DNA of 64,000 nucleotides from Legionella sheltonii (lineage in GTDB: Bacteria; Pseudomonadota; Gammaproteobacteria; Legionellales; Legionellaceae), in the NCBI RefSeq assembly GCF_026191355.1, contig NZ_JAPHOQ010000016.1, positions 36,561-100,560 of the forward strand, written 5' to 3'. Positions 46,674 to 55,526 of the stretch are shown piece after piece. Each line of letters starts with the position of its first letter. The stretch's first letter is position 1. Under the pieces are notes generated by a model, which saw nothing but the letters and a program-made list of their open reading frames with translations, was not told where the DNA came from and did not search any database. Position numbers and translations under genes: made by a program.

Positions 46674-46711
46674 GTATATTACGGAGTGTGAAATAAATTA
46701 TTTATTACGAG

Positions 46712-46741
46712 ATAGTAACAATTTGTATTAGATCTTGTCAA
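46712..46741 (-). promoter_or_regulatory. Promoter for the leader-transporter unit
   Basis: On the minus strand TTGACA (46736-46741) is a perfect -35 box. An 18-base spacer leads to TACTAT (46712-46717) as -10. Transcription would start near 46705, about 30 bases before the leader ATG. Confidence 0.65.
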
Positions 46742-46854
46742 ATGGATTATCAAAATTTATTTGATTATGCGTGGATTTCAAATTATTTCAAGAACTCATT
46801 TTTATTTAAATACTTTCTTTTAAGTGAATTGAGCGGTTGTAAATCTGTCTGATT

Positions 46855-46890
46855 TTTATAGAAATCCGAGACATAAATGCCTCGGATAAT
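46855..46890 (-). terminator. Hairpin after the coiled-coil gene
   Basis: ATCCGAG/CTCGGAT (46864-46870 with 46881-46887) lies about 25 bases after the stop of the coiled-coil gene and is followed on the minus strand by TTTCTATAAAA. Confidence 0.6.
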
Positions 46891-46912
46891 TGATTTAGGT
46901 GATTATGAATTG

Positions 46913-48625
46913 TTACTTTTTATATTTTAACTCGGAATCCAATTCAGGTGCAGGAATATCCGGCATCTGTTTTTTGGCTCGATAAAGCCAATCAAGTCTT
47001 AGTTCCGGCTCCATAATTTGAGCAGGTTTCACTTCATTGAGCAGCTCATCCAACTCAACTTTAGGTGCTGGTGCACAGGTTGGTACCAAACATTTTAAAT
47101 TAGGCATCATAAGCGAATAACTACATTTGGGTTCAATTTTAGGCGCCGTTTTTGGGGTTGGTCTGGGTGACATTGACAACGGAGTGATTTCCTCCTGAGG
47201 TTGACTTAATAAGGCGCGTTGTGCTTTAGCACTGGATAATGCATGAAGTTGCTCAACCTTAGTTGCTTTAACTTCATGAAGGCGGTCAATGAAATTGCTT
47301 TTCTTAGTGAGAAGAGGTTGTCTGCGCTGATCCAGTGAGTCAAGTTGTTGTTGTCTTCTTTCATAATAATCTGCATTGACGCAACAAATATCAGATTTCA
47401 ACCTTTCGTAATTTAGTTTTGCTTGCAACAAATCATCTGCACTCAAGCGATCTGGCTGTATATCTTCAGAAAGGACAACATAGGAATTACCGTGTTTTCG
47501 ATAACGGGCTCTCTCATTTGGATCAATGATTAAATAAGCTTGAGTAAAATCACTGACCGGCTCCAACTGGGAGTTGAGGAGAATTTTCTCTTTTCTCAAA
47601 AGCTGTTGCGCTTGTAAGTACGCGCGTTCTTGTAGTCTTAAACCTTGTAATTCACGCTCACGAAACGTCATTGGAATTTGTATTTCATTGGAACGTTGTA
47701 ACTCGTCTAAGCGGGCTCTTACTTGTGCAATTAATTGCTGAACTACTTGTTCTGAACTTTGAGGCGGTTGTACAAACTGGTTTTTGAAAAAGTCGAGTCG
47801 ATTTTGCAGCATTCGAATTCTTCTATCAGTAGGTGATTCAATGGCTTGTAGTCTACTGACATCGCTTGAGGTAGAAGTTTGGGCTGTATGTTGTGCTTTA
47901 AGCGCTGCAAGCTGTGAAGATAAAGAAGCGATTTGTTGGTTTGAATAGCTAATAAATTGAGTAATTGGTTGATTGTTGAACAAGGGGGCTTGCAGGAAGA
48001 CATTAAGTTCATCCAAATGGTCAGTCATATGGACATGAGTCTCTTCCATTAACAATGCTTCTTCTTCAAGAGCATTCAATTCTTCTTCTACCTCATTCAG
48101 TTTTTCTTCGAGGGATTGCTCTTCCTCTTCTAAAGCTTTGAGTGCCTTACTGTATGCTTGAATATTAGCGTCAACAATCTGTAATGCAAGGAAGCTATCT
48201 TTTTGTCCTTCAACAGTTTTTGGTTCTTTAAGTTTTTGATCGATTTGCTGTTGAATAATTTCGTTAACGTGTTTTGCAAGTTTTTTATCCTTTGCAATGA
48301 ACGTCATAAGAAGGAAAAGCAAACGTTGTTGTTTGAGCTGCTCCTCTGCATTTCGTTCCCTAATTAATTGAAGTTGTGCCTCTTCTTTTACAAGCTCTTG
48401 CACTATCATATTTATTGTTTCGTTACCACCGGCTGTTTTAAGAAACTCGGTCACCTGTTTTGCATTGCGCAGTCCAAATCGAGAAAGAAATTGAGTTGCT
48501 AAATAAGGATCTTCCTCTGAAGTATTCGGATGCTCATTCCGTTCTATATTAGCAACCCATTGCTCTAATTGACTGGAAGTTAAAGTCATTGGGGTCGATT
48601 TTGGGGAGGACGATGTGGTAGGCAC
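46913..48625 (-). CDS. Large coiled-coil protein, candidate Dot/Icm effector
   Basis: Not recognised as a known family. The 570-residue product has no signal peptide or membrane helix. A Ser/Thr/Pro-rich start (MPTTSSSPKSTPMTLTSS) is followed by long coiled-coil regions: residues about 75-125, an acidic stretch ALEEEEQSLEEKLNEVEEEL near 165-195, 240-260, and 300-460 with many Gln/Arg/Leu repeats. A proline-rich segment (MSPRPTPKTAPKIEPK) comes before a charged C terminus ending ELDSELKYKK. Such architecture is common among Legionella effectors that bind host membranes or GTPases, but that assignment is inference. The start is GTG 48625 with GGAG seven bases upstream. Confidence 0.65.
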   Translation of the reverse strand: MPTTSSSPKSTPMTLTSSQLEQWVANIERNEHPNTSEEDPYLATQFLSRFGLRNAKQVTEFLKTAGGNETINMIVQELVKEEAQLQLIRERNAEEQLKQQRLLFLLMTFIAKDKKLAKHVNEIIQQQIDQKLKEPKTVEGQKDSFLALQIVDANIQAYSKALKALEEEEQSLEEKLNEVEEELNALEEEALLMEETHVHMTDHLDELNVFLQAPLFNNQPITQFISYSNQQIASLSSQLAALKAQHTAQTSTSSDVSRLQAIESPTDRRIRMLQNRLDFFKNQFVQPPQSSEQVVQQLIAQVRARLDELQRSNEIQIPMTFRERELQGLRLQERAYLQAQQLLRKEKILLNSQLEPVSDFTQAYLIIDPNERARYRKHGNSYVVLSEDIQPDRLSADDLLQAKLNYERLKSDICCVNADYYERRQQQLDSLDQRRQPLLTKKSNFIDRLHEVKATKVEQLHALSSAKAQRALLSQPQEEITPLSMSPRPTPKTAPKIEPKCSYSLMMPNLKCLVPTCAPAPKVELDELLNEVKPAQIMEPELRLDWLYRAKKQMPDIPAPELDSELKYKK

Positions 48626-48721
48626 GGAATAACTCCAATATTAAACATCTGTTCAAATTATAAACTTTTTTGGATTTGAAGTAAAGTAGTCATTTTACTA
48701 ATAAGCTGAGAAATCAAGGTG

Positions 48722-50068
48722 TTAATCTTGAGTCTGTTGATTCAGCATGAATTTAAACTGTTTTACATTCTTAGGTGCTATTTTTATGGCTCTTTTCCAT
48801 AAGAGAGATGAAAAGCCAATGAGAAGCAAGCAAACAATAATAAATAAACCATAATACAAAAGGGAACCATATTTTAACGATTCAGGAGGTATAAAACTAA
48901 CCGCGAGTGAAATTGTAATGCCTATGAATCCAAAAATGGAGGAGGTAATAATTAGCCAATAAAATCGTTTTTTTTCTTGCCACGCCAAGCGGATTGCACC
49001 TGCAAACATACACCCGTACATGAATAAATACATTTGAGTTGCTAAAGTAATCATGAACCAGTATGACGCATTAATACTCGGGAATAATAAAAAAAGAGAG
49101 CTTATAAAAGATACGCCACATGCTTGAATCAGCAAAAATTTAGTAGAGGATTGATGCATCGTATTGGTGAGTTCATTGCTTGCAAATGACAGACCTTTGA
49201 GGGGAGAGATAAGCCAATTATTGGCACAGCCTATACATCCGAGGACAATTAACAGATTGACAATCAAACTTAGGTTGGCAAATTGAATTTGAGTAAAAAA
49301 TACTTCAAACAATGCAGGAATACCACTAATAAGATTCAATTGCTGTGGGGAAAGAACCATCGCTAGAGTCAAGGAGCCAAAGAGCATTGTAGTAAAAATA
49401 ATAAGTACTGAGAGTGCAATGGCTTTAGGCAAAGCCGCTGGCTTACATTCTTGGGTATGAACCCCAGCAATTTCAATACCGCAAAAAGATAGAATAATAG
49501 CAGTTAGAGATGTCCATGAGTCTTGATTGGAAGAGGGGATAAGTTTTAAAGGTTGAGGATGAAATATCATCCAAAAAGCGCCTATAGCCAAAATTAAAAC
49601 AAAAGGGAGCAACAGTCCAAATATAGAGCAAAAAACAGTTACTCGATGAGACAAGTAAAAACCTTTAAGATTCACCCAGGTTAAGCACCAAATGAAGAGA
49701 TTAATCAGCGAGAAAAGTAGTATTTTGTTTTCAATAAAATATGGGTTAATACAGTATAAAAGTGTGCCCGCGATAAAACTAAGAAATGTAGGATAGATAA
49801 GGATATTTTGCATCCACTGAAACCAAATAGCGATAAAGCCAGCATTTTTGCCCAAACTTTTTTTTACCCACCCATAAATTCCCTCATGAGATTTAGAGGA
49901 AAACCATCCTGCAACAATTGCACTGGGTAATAAGAAAAAAAATAAAGCCAGTCCAAAATACCAAAAAATATCTGTTCCAACTAATGAGGCAGCAGGTAAA
50001 TTGCGAATACTATCTACTGAACCGACAGTCATCAAAGTTAAACTAAAAACGGTGAGTTTTTTATTCAT
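48722..50068 (-). CDS. APC-superfamily amino acid permease/antiporter
   Basis: A 448-residue inner-membrane protein with about 12 helices, resembling GadC/ArcD-like exchangers. Helix 1 is FSLTLMTVGSVDSIRNLPAA, the helix 6 region is LTAIILSFCGIEIAGVHTQE with the following PAALPKAI, and a short tail follows the last helix. Its start overlaps the stop of the dimethylargininase-like gene by one base (TAATG), so the two are coupled and the cargo is probably a substrate or product of that enzyme, such as arginine, methylarginine or citrulline. That link is inferred from the operon only. Confidence 0.82.
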   Translation of the reverse strand: MNKKLTVFSLTLMTVGSVDSIRNLPAASLVGTDIFWYFGLALFFFLLPSAIVAGWFSSKSHEGIYGWVKKSLGKNAGFIAIWFQWMQNILIYPTFLSFIAGTLLYCINPYFIENKILLFSLINLFIWCLTWVNLKGFYLSHRVTVFCSIFGLLLPFVLILAIGAFWMIFHPQPLKLIPSSNQDSWTSLTAIILSFCGIEIAGVHTQECKPAALPKAIALSVLIIFTTMLFGSLTLAMVLSPQQLNLISGIPALFEVFFTQIQFANLSLIVNLLIVLGCIGCANNWLISPLKGLSFASNELTNTMHQSSTKFLLIQACGVSFISSLFLLFPSINASYWFMITLATQMYLFMYGCMFAGAIRLAWQEKKRFYWLIITSSIFGFIGITISLAVSFIPPESLKYGSLLYYGLFIIVCLLLIGFSSLLWKRAIKIAPKNVKQFKFMLNQQTQD

Positions 50069-50835
50069 TAAAATCTCAACGACAAACAGCTCAAACCACC
50101 ATCAATTTTACGGAATTCACTTACATCTACAGTGACCACCTGAAAACCTAAATTGTGTACCATTTCAGTGGTTTGATGAAACCCTTGAGGCATAATGACC
50201 GAATTATTGACTCTAATACAATTCGCTGCATAGGCTTCATTATCGGAAACAACTAATTGTTTAAATGACTTAAAAGCAGGATGATTAACTAATTCACCAT
50301 GGACGAGCAGGTATCCGTTCCCTAAAGAGGAAATACCTGTTTTTAAATGTAGGAATTTTTTAAGCTCGATCAATACACTTTTATAACCGTACTGTGCTAA
50401 TAAGGAAGTCAATTGTTGTGCCCCTTCCAGATTAGTACGCTGTGAAATTCCTATGTAAAAAACATCTTCAATTTGCATGACATCGCCTGCTTCCAAGGTT
50501 CCTGGAGCTTCTATCTGATGAATACGTCCTTTATAAAAGGTTTGAATGCAGGGTTTAATTAAATCCACTTCGCCTTGTCTTGATAGAGCACCGGGTCGAG
50601 TTAGGATCGCAACTTTATCAGTAAGAAGCGCTGGGTCCTCTACGAAACATGAATCAGGGAAATCGTCTGATGCAGGTAAGGCAGTAACTTCCAAACCACA
50701 CTTTATCAGTGCATTCATGTAATTTTGATGTTGTTCTAGAGCTTTAATGTAATCTGGGCGACCTAATTCTATGGTTGATGTTAATCCATGAATCATGTTG
50801 GGGGATGGTGTGCGTACTATTGCTTGGTGAAACAT
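50068..50835 (-). CDS. Dimethylarginine dimethylaminohydrolase-like guanidino hydrolase
   Basis: A 255-residue amidinotransferase-fold protein. It begins MFHQAIVRTPSPNM and shows DSCFVEDPALL near residue 62, APGTLEAGDVMQIEDVFYIG near 118, a LHLKTGISSLGN stretch with the catalytic-type histidine, and the nucleophile in GGLSCLSLRF (Cys at residue 250). DDAH converts methylated arginines to citrulline and methylamines; arginine deiminase relatives are longer (about 400). AAGGGA precedes ATG 50835; the frame to 50904 is unsupported. It forms a pair with the permease downstream. The substrate could be arginine itself or another guanidino compound. Confidence 0.82.
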   Translation of the reverse strand: MFHQAIVRTPSPNMIHGLTSTIELGRPDYIKALEQHQNYMNALIKCGLEVTALPASDDFPDSCFVEDPALLTDKVAILTRPGALSRQGEVDLIKPCIQTFYKGRIHQIEAPGTLEAGDVMQIEDVFYIGISQRTNLEGAQQLTSLLAQYGYKSVLIELKKFLHLKTGISSLGNGYLLVHGELVNHPAFKSFKQLVVSDNEAYAANCIRVNNSVIMPQGFHQTTEMVHNLGFQVVTVDVSEFRKIDGGLSCLSLRF

Positions 50836-50954
50836 AATAAATCCCTTTTGTAAATAGAATTGGCATCGTTCGATATACTGATAGTCACAAATCTCATGCC
50901 TCAAATCAAGAGGATTCGTTTGTAAAAATAAATATTAAATGTTTGCAGCGGTTT

Positions 50955-51058
50955 TGTTCTTTGTTGCCCGGATTAGCCAGCATAATCAGGGGATTTTTAC
51001 TCGGGACGACGTATGTGCTATTGGATTATGCTGCGCTAATCCATGCTGCAGAATTATA
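50955..51058. repeat. Intergenic palindromic repeat
   Basis: CCCGGATTAGCCAGCATAAT and ATTATGCTGCGCTAATCC are imperfect inverted partners around TACTCGGGACGACG. The CCCGGATTAG arm matches the stem at 2886-2910. Confidence 0.55.
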
Positions 51059-52042
51059 TTAGACTGCGATCACTGCCGCTCCAGTAAATCGTCCATGACG
51101 CAGGTCATCGAGGGCTTGATTGACTTCAGTCAATGGATAAGTATGAATCTCGGTTCTAACAGGAACTTGAGGCGCTAATGATAAAAATTCCTCTCCATCT
51201 TTTCTCGTGAGGTTTGCAACAGAGCAAAGCGAGCGCTCACCCCAGAGAAAATCATAGGGAAAACTAGGTATATCACTCATATGAATTCCAGCACAAACTA
51301 CGATCCCACCTTTTATCGTATTGCGAAGAGCAAGGGGGACGAGTGCGCCAACAGGTGCAAAAATGATTGCAGCATCAAGAAGATGAGGAGGGGATATATC
51401 TGAATCTCCCGCCCATGTTGCTCCAAGTTTATAGGCAAACTCTTGGGCTTGGTGGTCTCCTGGGCTAGTAAAAGCATATATTTTACGCTTTTGATTTTTC
51501 GCTATTTGAATCAAGATATGAGCTGCTGCGCCGAAACCATATAACCCTAAGTGCTCAGCATTATTGGTTTTTAATAAAGCACGATAGCCAATTAATCCGG
51601 CACAAAATAGTGGTGCCGCTTGATAATCAGAATAGCCATCAGGGATAGGAAAACAAAACCGATGATTCGCAACACAATATTCTGCAAATCCACCGTCAAT
51701 TTGATAACCAGTAAAACGAGCTTGATCACAAAGATTTTCACGTCCTGATAAACAAAATTGACAGGTCTCGCAACTTCCACCCAGCCAAGGAATACCGATT
51801 CGTTGGCCGATTTTAAAATGGGTCACTGAAGAACCGACGGTTTCAATGGTACCAACAATTTGATGACCAGGAATAAGAGGAAGTTTAGGGTGTTCTAATT
51901 CTCCATCGACAACATGTAAATCGGTACGACAAATACCACAGGCATGCACTTTTACCAGCACTTCATTGTTCTGGGGGACAGGTTTTTCTACTTGCTTATA
52001 GACCAATTTATGTCCCGATTTTTCTAATACCATAGCATGCAT
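51059..52042 (-). CDS. Zinc-dependent alcohol dehydrogenase
   Basis: A 327-residue medium-chain dehydrogenase/reductase. It has CGICRTDLHVVDGELE near residue 37 (catalytic zinc Cys and the D/H set), PGHQIVGTIETVG near 60, the structural zinc site CETCQFCLSGRENLC near 92-106, and a nucleotide-binding GLYGFGAAAH near 165. It reduces or oxidises alcohols and aldehydes with NAD(P). GAGGAA lies eight bases before the third of three ATG codons (52042), which I prefer over 52048. It resembles the AdhA group of class I-like bacterial enzymes. It is a single-gene unit. Confidence 0.85.
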   Translation of the reverse strand: MHAMVLEKSGHKLVYKQVEKPVPQNNEVLVKVHACGICRTDLHVVDGELEHPKLPLIPGHQIVGTIETVGSSVTHFKIGQRIGIPWLGGSCETCQFCLSGRENLCDQARFTGYQIDGGFAEYCVANHRFCFPIPDGYSDYQAAPLFCAGLIGYRALLKTNNAEHLGLYGFGAAAHILIQIAKNQKRKIYAFTSPGDHQAQEFAYKLGATWAGDSDISPPHLLDAAIIFAPVGALVPLALRNTIKGGIVVCAGIHMSDIPSFPYDFLWGERSLCSVANLTRKDGEEFLSLAPQVPVRTEIHTYPLTEVNQALDDLRHGRFTGAAVIAV

Positions 52043-52223
52043 CATCATTTCCTCATGTTTCCAGATATTAAGAAGTATCTATAAAAATAATATAGAAATA
52101 TCAATTAAACTGTAGCCTAAATAATGAAAACTGTTTCTCTTGACAAATTACTTTTGTATATCAAACTTATTATGGTGTATTTTTTAATATGAATAAGAAA
52201 CTATAATGAATGGAGTCAACAAC

Positions 52224-52715
52224 ATGAATACGCTATTAAAATGGAAGAAAGCAAATCCCTTAGCAGAACATTCTCAACATCCTTTTTTAAACCTGCAAAA
52301 TGAAGTTGATAAAGCATTCCGAGATTTTTATGATATGTTTGGATCCAATAAGAGCTGGGAACAATTCGAGAACCTGAATTTAATGCCTTCTATGGATGTT
52401 GTAGAGGATAAAGATCATTTTACCATTCAGATGGAAATGCCAGGTATGGACGAGAAAGACATCAGCGTGTCTTTTAGCGGTAATATGCTTACTATTACAG
52501 GTGAAAAATCAACCTCTAAAAAAAATGATAATAAAAAATATATTTCTCGAGAAATCAATTATGGTAAATATGAACGCTCGCTCTCTTTACCTTCAACCGT
52601 TGATATCGATAAGGCAAAGGCAAGTTTTAAAAAAGGAATGCTTTGGGTTGAGTTGCCTAAAAAATCCGAAGCAAAAGGGAAGTCTCGTGATATAAAAGTA
52701 GAACAAGCAAAATAA
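52224..52715 (+). CDS. Small heat shock protein Hsp20
   Basis: A 163-residue alpha-crystallin family chaperone that holds unfolding proteins. The core alpha-crystallin domain spans residues about 55-160: MPSMDVVEDKDHFTIQMEMP, GMDEKDISVSFSGNMLTITGE, REINYGKYERSLSLPSTVD and KGMLWVELPKK. An aromatic N-terminal arm (KAFRDFYDMFG) is typical. GGAG eight bases before ATG 52224 supports this start over 52206. It is similar to Legionella GspA-type stress proteins. A terminator follows. Confidence 0.9.
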   Translation: MNTLLKWKKANPLAEHSQHPFLNLQNEVDKAFRDFYDMFGSNKSWEQFENLNLMPSMDVVEDKDHFTIQMEMPGMDEKDISVSFSGNMLTITGEKSTSKKNDNKKYISREINYGKYERSLSLPSTVDIDKAKASFKKGMLWVELPKKSEAKGKSRDIKVEQAK

Positions 52716-52725
52716 ATAGCTAATA

Positions 52726-52755
52726 GCCCCATTGTCCGTATGGGGCATTATTCTT
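52726..52755 (+). terminator. Intrinsic terminator after hsp20
   Basis: GCCCCAT/ATGGGGC (52726-52732 with 52740-52746) followed by ATTATTCTT, ten bases after the stop. Confidence 0.75.
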
Positions 52756-52822
52756 CGCTTTGCATAGACTAATTATCCTTCGAAGCGGATTTTTATAAAC
52801 ATATATTATGACAGGCATGCAC

Positions 52823-54208
52823 ATGAGTTATATAAAAAATCGCGTCTTTGATGAACTAAAAATTGGAGAATCAGCAAGTCTAGTACGGACCTTAACTAAG
52901 GAAGATATTGAGCTTTTTGCGGTTATGTCTGGCGATGTAAATCCTGCACACGTTGATGCAGAATATGCTAAAAATGATATGTTTCATAAAATTATTGCTC
53001 ATGGGATGTGGGGCGCATCACTTTTATCTACAGTTTTAGGAACAGAGCTTCCTGGTCCTGGGACTATTTATTTAGATCAAACTTTAAAGTTTGAACATCC
53101 GGTGACTTTAGGCGACACAGTCACCGTTACTCTTGAGGTAGTCAATAAAATACCAGAAAAACACATCGTTGAACTTGATTGTAAATGTATAAATCAGTTG
53201 GGAAAAATGGTCATTAGTGGTCTTGCACGGGTTATAGCGCCGACCGTCAAAATTAAAAGAAAACGCATTGAGCTACCTGAAATAGAACTTAAGCCAAAAC
53301 AAGAACATTGGTATCATCGTTTAATCACTGCGAAAGATTCTTTAAAACCACTTGTAACCGCTGTGGTGCATCCAGTAGATGTATTATCAATTAAAGGTGC
53401 AATTGCTTCCGCAGAAGAGGGATTAATTACCCCAGTTCTTGTTGGCCCTAAACAAAAAATTCTTGATGCTGCAAAAGAAGCGCACATTGATATTTCAGCT
53501 TATGAACTTGTTGCCACAGAGCACAGTAATGAAGCAGCTGAAATAGCGGTTAAACTGGCTGCGACAAAAAAAGTTGAAGCGATAATGAAGGGGAAAATTC
53601 ATACTGAAGAACTGATGAAGCCGATTGTTTCCAAAGAGAATGGCTTGCGAACAGGGCGTCGTATGAGTCATGTATTTTCTCTGGATGTACCTAATTATCC
53701 AAAACCAATTTTTCTAACTGACGCAGCAATTAATCTTTTCCCTAATCTAAGGGAAAAGTGTGACATTGTGCAAAATGCAATTGATTTGTTCCATGCACTT
53801 GAATTGGGTACCCCTAAAGTGGCTATTCTTTCTGCTATTGAAACGGTAAATGAAAAAATTCCATCGACTCTCGATGCGACCGCATTGTGCAAAATGGCTG
53901 AACGTGGGCAGATAACTGGCGGTGTTTTAGATGGTCCTTTAGCATTTGATAACGCTATTTCTATCGAGTCAGCACGTGAAAAAGGCATTTGCTCCCCAGT
54001 TGCTGGTAATGCGGACATCTTGGTTGTTCCCGATGTTGAATCAGGCAACATGCTTTACAAACAAATGACTTATTTATCTGGAATTGAAGCTGCAGGAATG
54101 GTATTAGGCGCACATGTTCCTATTATCCTCACCAGCCGTGGCAGCAATGAATTATCACGAAAAGCATCTTGCGTTATGGCTTTATTATATGCACGAAGAA
54201 AAAAATAA
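52823..54208 (+). CDS. MaoC-like hydratase fused to phosphate acetyl/butyryltransferase
   Basis: A 461-residue bifunctional protein. Residues 1-150 form a MaoC hot-dog domain (LFAVMSGDVNPAHVDAEYAK and KIIAHGMWGASLLSTVLGTEL, with the hydratase D and H), and residues about 165-460 a phosphotransacetylase/phosphotransbutyrylase domain (IMKGKIHTEELMKPI, TDAAINLFPNL, GQITGGVLDGPLAFDNAIS). It would exchange an acyl-CoA with phosphate to make the acyl phosphate used by the next gene. ATG 52823 is chosen because AGG lies seven bases upstream and the protein then starts at NRVFDELKIGESASL; an ATG at 52808 is also in frame. It overlaps ackA by one base (TAATG). Confidence 0.88.
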   Translation: MSYIKNRVFDELKIGESASLVRTLTKEDIELFAVMSGDVNPAHVDAEYAKNDMFHKIIAHGMWGASLLSTVLGTELPGPGTIYLDQTLKFEHPVTLGDTVTVTLEVVNKIPEKHIVELDCKCINQLGKMVISGLARVIAPTVKIKRKRIELPEIELKPKQEHWYHRLITAKDSLKPLVTAVVHPVDVLSIKGAIASAEEGLITPVLVGPKQKILDAAKEAHIDISAYELVATEHSNEAAEIAVKLAATKKVEAIMKGKIHTEELMKPIVSKENGLRTGRRMSHVFSLDVPNYPKPIFLTDAAINLFPNLREKCDIVQNAIDLFHALELGTPKVAILSAIETVNEKIPSTLDATALCKMAERGQITGGVLDGPLAFDNAISIESAREKGICSPVAGNADILVVPDVESGNMLYKQMTYLSGIEAAGMVLGAHVPIILTSRGSNELSRKASCVMALLYARRKK

Positions 54209-55374
54209 TGAAATTAAATCAAACTGATGAAGTCATTCTAGTCATTAATGCAGGCTCTTCCAGTATTAAATTTAGCCTTTTTCTCTCTTCTTTAACGTTA
54301 ATCTATCATGGTGAAATTGAAAGTATTTTTGATAATCCACAAATTACGGTTTCTAACGCGAAACATATTCAAATTGTTAAAAAATCGATTTTATCATCTG
54401 GTTATGAATCGGCATTAAGTTATTTATTTGAATGGATAGCGCAGTTACCTACTGATTACCTTATAAAAGCGGTTGGGCATCGGGTGGTTCATGGAGGGAG
54501 TTTTTTTGATCATCCGGTCCTAATCAATGCGGATTCCATTGAAAAGTTATCCTCATTAAATCCTTTGGCACCCCTTCATCAACCATATAATGTTGCCATC
54601 ATAAAAAGTATTTTGAAGCTTTATCCTGAGATGCGGCAAGTGGCTTGTTTTGATACGTCATTTCATCGAACACAAGATAAACTAGCAACTCTTTTTGCTA
54701 TACCTAGAGAGTTAAGTGAGGAAGGGATTGTTCGCTACGGTTTTCATGGTATTTCTTATGAATACATTGCTTCGGTATTGCCTGAACCAATAAAAAATAA
54801 AAAAGTAATCGTCGCTCATCTTGGAAATGGTGCCAGTATGTGTGCTATGGAGTATGGTAAAAGCGTTACAACTTCTATGGGGTTTACGGCATTAGATGGT
54901 TTGATTATGGGAACCCGCTGCGGGGGCATTGATCCTGGAGTAATTTTATATTTGCTCCAAGAAAAGAAATTATCAGTAGAAGAGGTAAATACCATTCTTT
55001 ATAAAAAATCGGGTCTTTTGGGGGTTTCTGGGATCAGCAGTGACATGCGCGAGCTGCAATCAAGTACAGAAGCCAAAGCTGTTGAAGCCATCGATTTATT
55101 TTGTTATCGAGCAGCACGAGAATTATGTGCTCTAGCCAGCAGCTTACAAGGGTGTGATGCGATCATTTTCACTGCGGGGATAGGTGAACATTCTGCACTG
55201 GTAAGAAAAAAAATAAGTGAACGTTTGAGTTGGTTGGGTGTTCTGTTGGATGAACACGCAAATCAACAAAATGCTGCAGTGATTAGTCATCTTCAAAGCA
55301 GAGTATATGTAGGCGTCATCCCTACAAATGAAGAATATATGATCGCGAAACACACATTAAATGTAGTATCTTAG
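54208..55374 (+). CDS. ackA: Acetate kinase
   Basis: AckA converts acetyl phosphate plus ADP to acetate and ATP, or the reverse. The 388 residues show VINAGSSSIKFSLF near 12, KAVGHRVVHGG near 85, the catalytic ACFDTSFHRT near 145, YGFHGISYEYI near 178, HLGNGASMCA near 205 and FTAGIGEHSALVR near 320. It starts in a TAATG overlap with the MaoC-Pta gene, so the two enzymes form one transacylase-kinase module. Propionate kinase activity is possible and would fit the prp genes, but is not shown. Confidence 0.92.
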   Translation: MKLNQTDEVILVINAGSSSIKFSLFLSSLTLIYHGEIESIFDNPQITVSNAKHIQIVKKSILSSGYESALSYLFEWIAQLPTDYLIKAVGHRVVHGGSFFDHPVLINADSIEKLSSLNPLAPLHQPYNVAIIKSILKLYPEMRQVACFDTSFHRTQDKLATLFAIPRELSEEGIVRYGFHGISYEYIASVLPEPIKNKKVIVAHLGNGASMCAMEYGKSVTTSMGFTALDGLIMGTRCGGIDPGVILYLLQEKKLSVEEVNTILYKKSGLLGVSGISSDMRELQSSTEAKAVEAIDLFCYRAARELCALASSLQGCDAIIFTAGIGEHSALVRKKISERLSWLGVLLDEHANQQNAAVISHLQSRVYVGVIPTNEEYMIAKHTLNVVS

Positions 55375-55384
55375 ATTGAGCCAA

Positions 55385-55510
55385 AATGGTGGTAGAGCAC
55401 TACTTCTCGAGTACAGCGATGGATCTCCAACCTGGATCCAGGGGGACAATATGCGATCGCTCGCTTCGCTCAAGATGCTGGGGGATTGCTTACTGTTCAA
55501 CACATAAATT
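55385..55510. repeat. Intergenic repeat
   Basis: CTCGAGTACAGCGATGGATCTCC resembles the block at about 2838. The frame through here reads open toward the next small gene, but the sequence is repeat-like (CCTGGATCCAGG palindrome) and not coding. Confidence 0.45.
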
Positions 55511-55526
55511 ATCTGGAGTGTTATTT

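Noticed and set aside
52140..52173. TTGACA and TATTAT upstream of hsp20 as a sigma-70 promoter
   Set aside because: The spacing is 22 bases, too long; no convincing sigma-32 -10 was seen either.
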